Under the pieces are notes generated by a model, which saw only the letters and a program-made list of their open reading frames with translations, ran no database searches and had not been told where the DNA came from. From Verrucomicrobiaceae bacterium (GTDB taxonomy: Bacteria > Verrucomicrobiota > Verrucomicrobiia > Verrucomicrobiales > Verrucomicrobiaceae), in contig CANHTV010000166.1 of NCBI GenBank assembly GCA_947463285.1, positions 1 through 7,604 of the forward strand: DNA of 7,604 bases. Direction: 5' to 3'. The translations under genes and the position numbers were made by a program. The first letter of the stretch is position 1; every line of letters begins with the position of its first letter. Positions 6,197-7,604 of this stretch are shown here, piece after piece.

Positions 6197-7123
6197 ATGT
6201 CCGCGACGCAATCATCTCTCTCCAAGCACCCACTCCGTGGCGTCCTGCCAGTATTTCAAACCCCCTGGTTAGAGGATGAGACACTCGATCTCGAAACGCT
6301 CGAGCGTGAGATTGCATGGCTTTACGACTGTGGGGCGAATGGAATCGTGATGGCGATGGTGTCGGAGACGCTGAGGCTGGACACGGAGGAGCGGGAACAA
6401 TTGGCGGTTGCCGCATGCCGATTTGGCAAACAACGCGGTGTGGTGGTGATCAGTGTGGGGGCGGAGTCCTCGAAAGTCGCAGAGCGCTATGCGCGACATG
6501 CCGAAACCGTGGGCGCGGATGCCGTGATGGCGATCCCGCCGGTTTCCATCGGCATCGGCGAGAGCGAACTGCTGACGTATTACACGCGTATCATTGAGGC
6601 GATTCGCATTCCGGTGATCGTACAGGATGCGAGCGGGTATGTGGGCAAACCGATGCCAATCGCGATGCAGGCGCGGCTTCTTGACGAGTTTGGCCCGGAG
6701 CGCGTGCAATACAAGCCAGAGGCGAGTCCCATCGGCCCGAAACTGAGCGAACTCCGCGATGCGACGAAAGGTCGTGCACGTGTGTTTGAAGGCACAGGCG
6801 GTATTGCTTTGGTGGATTCGTTCAAGCGCGGCGTCGTTGGCACGATGCCAGGCGCAGATTTGATTCGCGGCCTCGTGCCGCTTTGGCAAGCGCTCGAAGC
6901 AGGCGATGCGGAGAAGGCGGATCGCATTCATGGGCCACTCTCCGCCTTGATCTCCATGCAGACGAGCCTCGACGGCTTTCTGGCAGTGGAGAAGCATTTG
7001 CTGAAGCGGCAGGGCATTTTCATAAACACACTCGTGCGTGGTCCAGTGGGCTTCAAACTCGATGCGGAGACGACACGCGAGGTCGAGCGTCAGTTTGACC
7101 GGATGATCGCCGCAACAGCGTAA
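6197..7123 (+). CDS. Dihydrodipicolinate synthase (DapA) family lyase/aldolase, non-canonical active site
   Basis: This is a cytoplasmic TIM-barrel protein of the DapA / N-acetylneuraminate lyase / KDG aldolase family, 308 residues, normal length. Family landmarks are GVLPVFQTPW (15-24) at strand 1, GANGIVMAMVSET (46-58) at the pyruvate carboxylate loop, IPVIVQDASGY (138-148), and VQYKPEA (170-176) with K173 as the expected Schiff-base lysine. Two departures stand out: the GTTGE loop of DapA is AMVSE (53-57), and the catalytic Tyr usually in the LYN motif is replaced, aligning to Q143 in VQD. From memory, a QDA form occurs in some uncharacterised members of this superfamily, so it is probably a subgroup feature and not damage. 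It is unlikely to be the lysine-pathway DapA; a role in cleaving or dehydrating a 2-keto-acid is inference. The amidohydrolase gene follows by 7 nt, indicating one operon. No clear ribosome site precedes the ATG. Confidence 0.9.
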   Translation: MSATQSSLSKHPLRGVLPVFQTPWLEDETLDLETLEREIAWLYDCGANGIVMAMVSETLRLDTEEREQLAVAACRFGKQRGVVVISVGAESSKVAERYARHAETVGADAVMAIPPVSIGIGESELLTYYTRIIEAIRIPVIVQDASGYVGKPMPIAMQARLLDEFGPERVQYKPEASPIGPKLSELRDATKGRARVFEGTGGIALVDSFKRGVVGTMPGADLIRGLVPLWQALEAGDAEKADRIHGPLSALISMQTSLDGFLAVEKHLLKRQGIFINTLVRGPVGFKLDAETTREVERQFDRMIAATA

Positions 7124-7130
7124 CCTCATC

Positions 7131-7604
7131 ATGATCATCGACGTCCACTCCCACGCCTGGAACTTTCCTGCCGACTTTTCAGAAGACTTCATTCATCAAG
7201 CGGGTCGGGCGCGGCCGGGAGTGAAGGTGGACATGAGCGCGACCTATGAGGCGTATCGCGCGACGGCTCCGGAGGACACGAGGACGATTGTGTTTGGCGG
7301 AAAGGCGCGATTCAGCGGCCTGTGGGTGGATGACCAGACGGTGGCGGAGTATGTGGCGCGGGATGCGCGGCGGTTGATCGGCTTTATGGCGCTGGATCCG
7401 ACGCAGGAGCGATGGGAGCGCGAGATGCGCATGGGCTGCGAGGAACTGGGACTGCGCGGGATCAAGCTGATGCCAATGTATGCGGGCTTCAGTCCGGATG
7501 ATCCAAAACTGGAGCCGCTATGGCAATATGCGGAGAAAAACGGCCTGCCAGTGCTACTCCACATGGGCACGACGTTTATCACGCAGGCACCGCTGGCTTT
7601 CACC
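7131..7604 (+). CDS. Amidohydrolase family protein (N-terminal 158 residues; cut by right edge)
   Basis: The reading frame from the ATG at 7131 stays open for 158 codons to the window end. The N-terminus MIIDVHSHAW carries the HxH metal motif (H6, H8) of metal-dependent TIM-barrel hydrolases. The later blocks RLIGFMALDP (82-91), LGLRGIKLMPMYAGFSPDD (107-125) and LEPLWQYAEKNGLPVLLHMG (128-147), with a further metal-ligand candidate H145, match the Amidohydro_2 group (PF04909). That group includes lactonases, decarboxylases and hydratases acting on carboxylated substrates, so the reaction cannot be fixed from this half. It is 7 nt behind the DapA-family gene, so the two probably act in one pathway. 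The codon choice is GC-rich like its neighbours. Other candidate Met starts lie further inside and would lose the HxH motif, so 7131 is well supported. Confidence 0.92.
   Translation, partial: MIIDVHSHAWNFPADFSEDFIHQAGRARPGVKVDMSATYEAYRATAPEDTRTIVFGGKARFSGLWVDDQTVAEYVARDARRLIGFMALDPTQERWEREMRMGCEELGLRGIKLMPMYAGFSPDDPKLEPLWQYAEKNGLPVLLHMGTTFITQAPLAFT

Noticed and set aside
6269..7192. Minus-strand open frame of 307 codons
   Set aside because: Antisense to the DapA-family gene and the start of the amidohydrolase gene; rich in His, Arg and Cys as expected of a shadow frame in GC-rich DNA, with no domain.

Overview
The window looks like chromosomal DNA of a heterotrophic bacterium from the Planctomycetes-Verrucomicrobia group, more likely Verrucomicrobia. 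The reasons are a Tat-exported DUF1501 protein, a secreted PQQ-type beta-propeller whose mature N-terminus reads DWPQFRG (a form common in that group), fairly high GC (about 60-65% in the samples I counted), and a lack of clear Shine-Dalgarno sites before most genes. The taxonomic call is inference from gene types, not from a marker gene.

Layout: (1) Positions 1-699, minus strand: the N-terminal part of a GlcD-type FAD-linked oxidase running off the left edge. (2) Positions 700-810: a short divergent intergenic region. (3) Positions 811-5366, plus strand: a tight three-gene run, DUF1501 protein, then a PQQ-type beta-propeller protein with a nested EF-hand pair and an extra C-terminal domain (17-nt gap), then a short-chain dehydrogenase/reductase (3-nt gap). 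(4) Positions 5367-6196: a less ordered stretch with a small two-helix membrane protein whose open frame extends upstream without a normal start codon, then a 45% GC stretch with a coding-like remnant or mini-ORF and a hairpin. (5) Positions 6197-7604, plus strand: a DapA/KDG-aldolase-family protein followed after 7 nt by an amidohydrolase cut by the right edge.

Working picture (inference): the oxidase, SDR, DapA-family lyase/aldolase and amidohydrolase are the kinds of enzymes found together in pathways for sugar acids or small hydroxy/keto acids, while the DUF1501 and propeller proteins would act outside the cytoplasmic membrane. The actual substrate cannot be read from the sequence. No RNA genes, CRISPR arrays, insertion sequences or phage genes were seen. 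No clear novel system is visible. The points most worth following are the broken-looking 5' end of the small membrane protein, the adjacent remnant, the three-part propeller protein and the atypical active site of the DapA-family protein.
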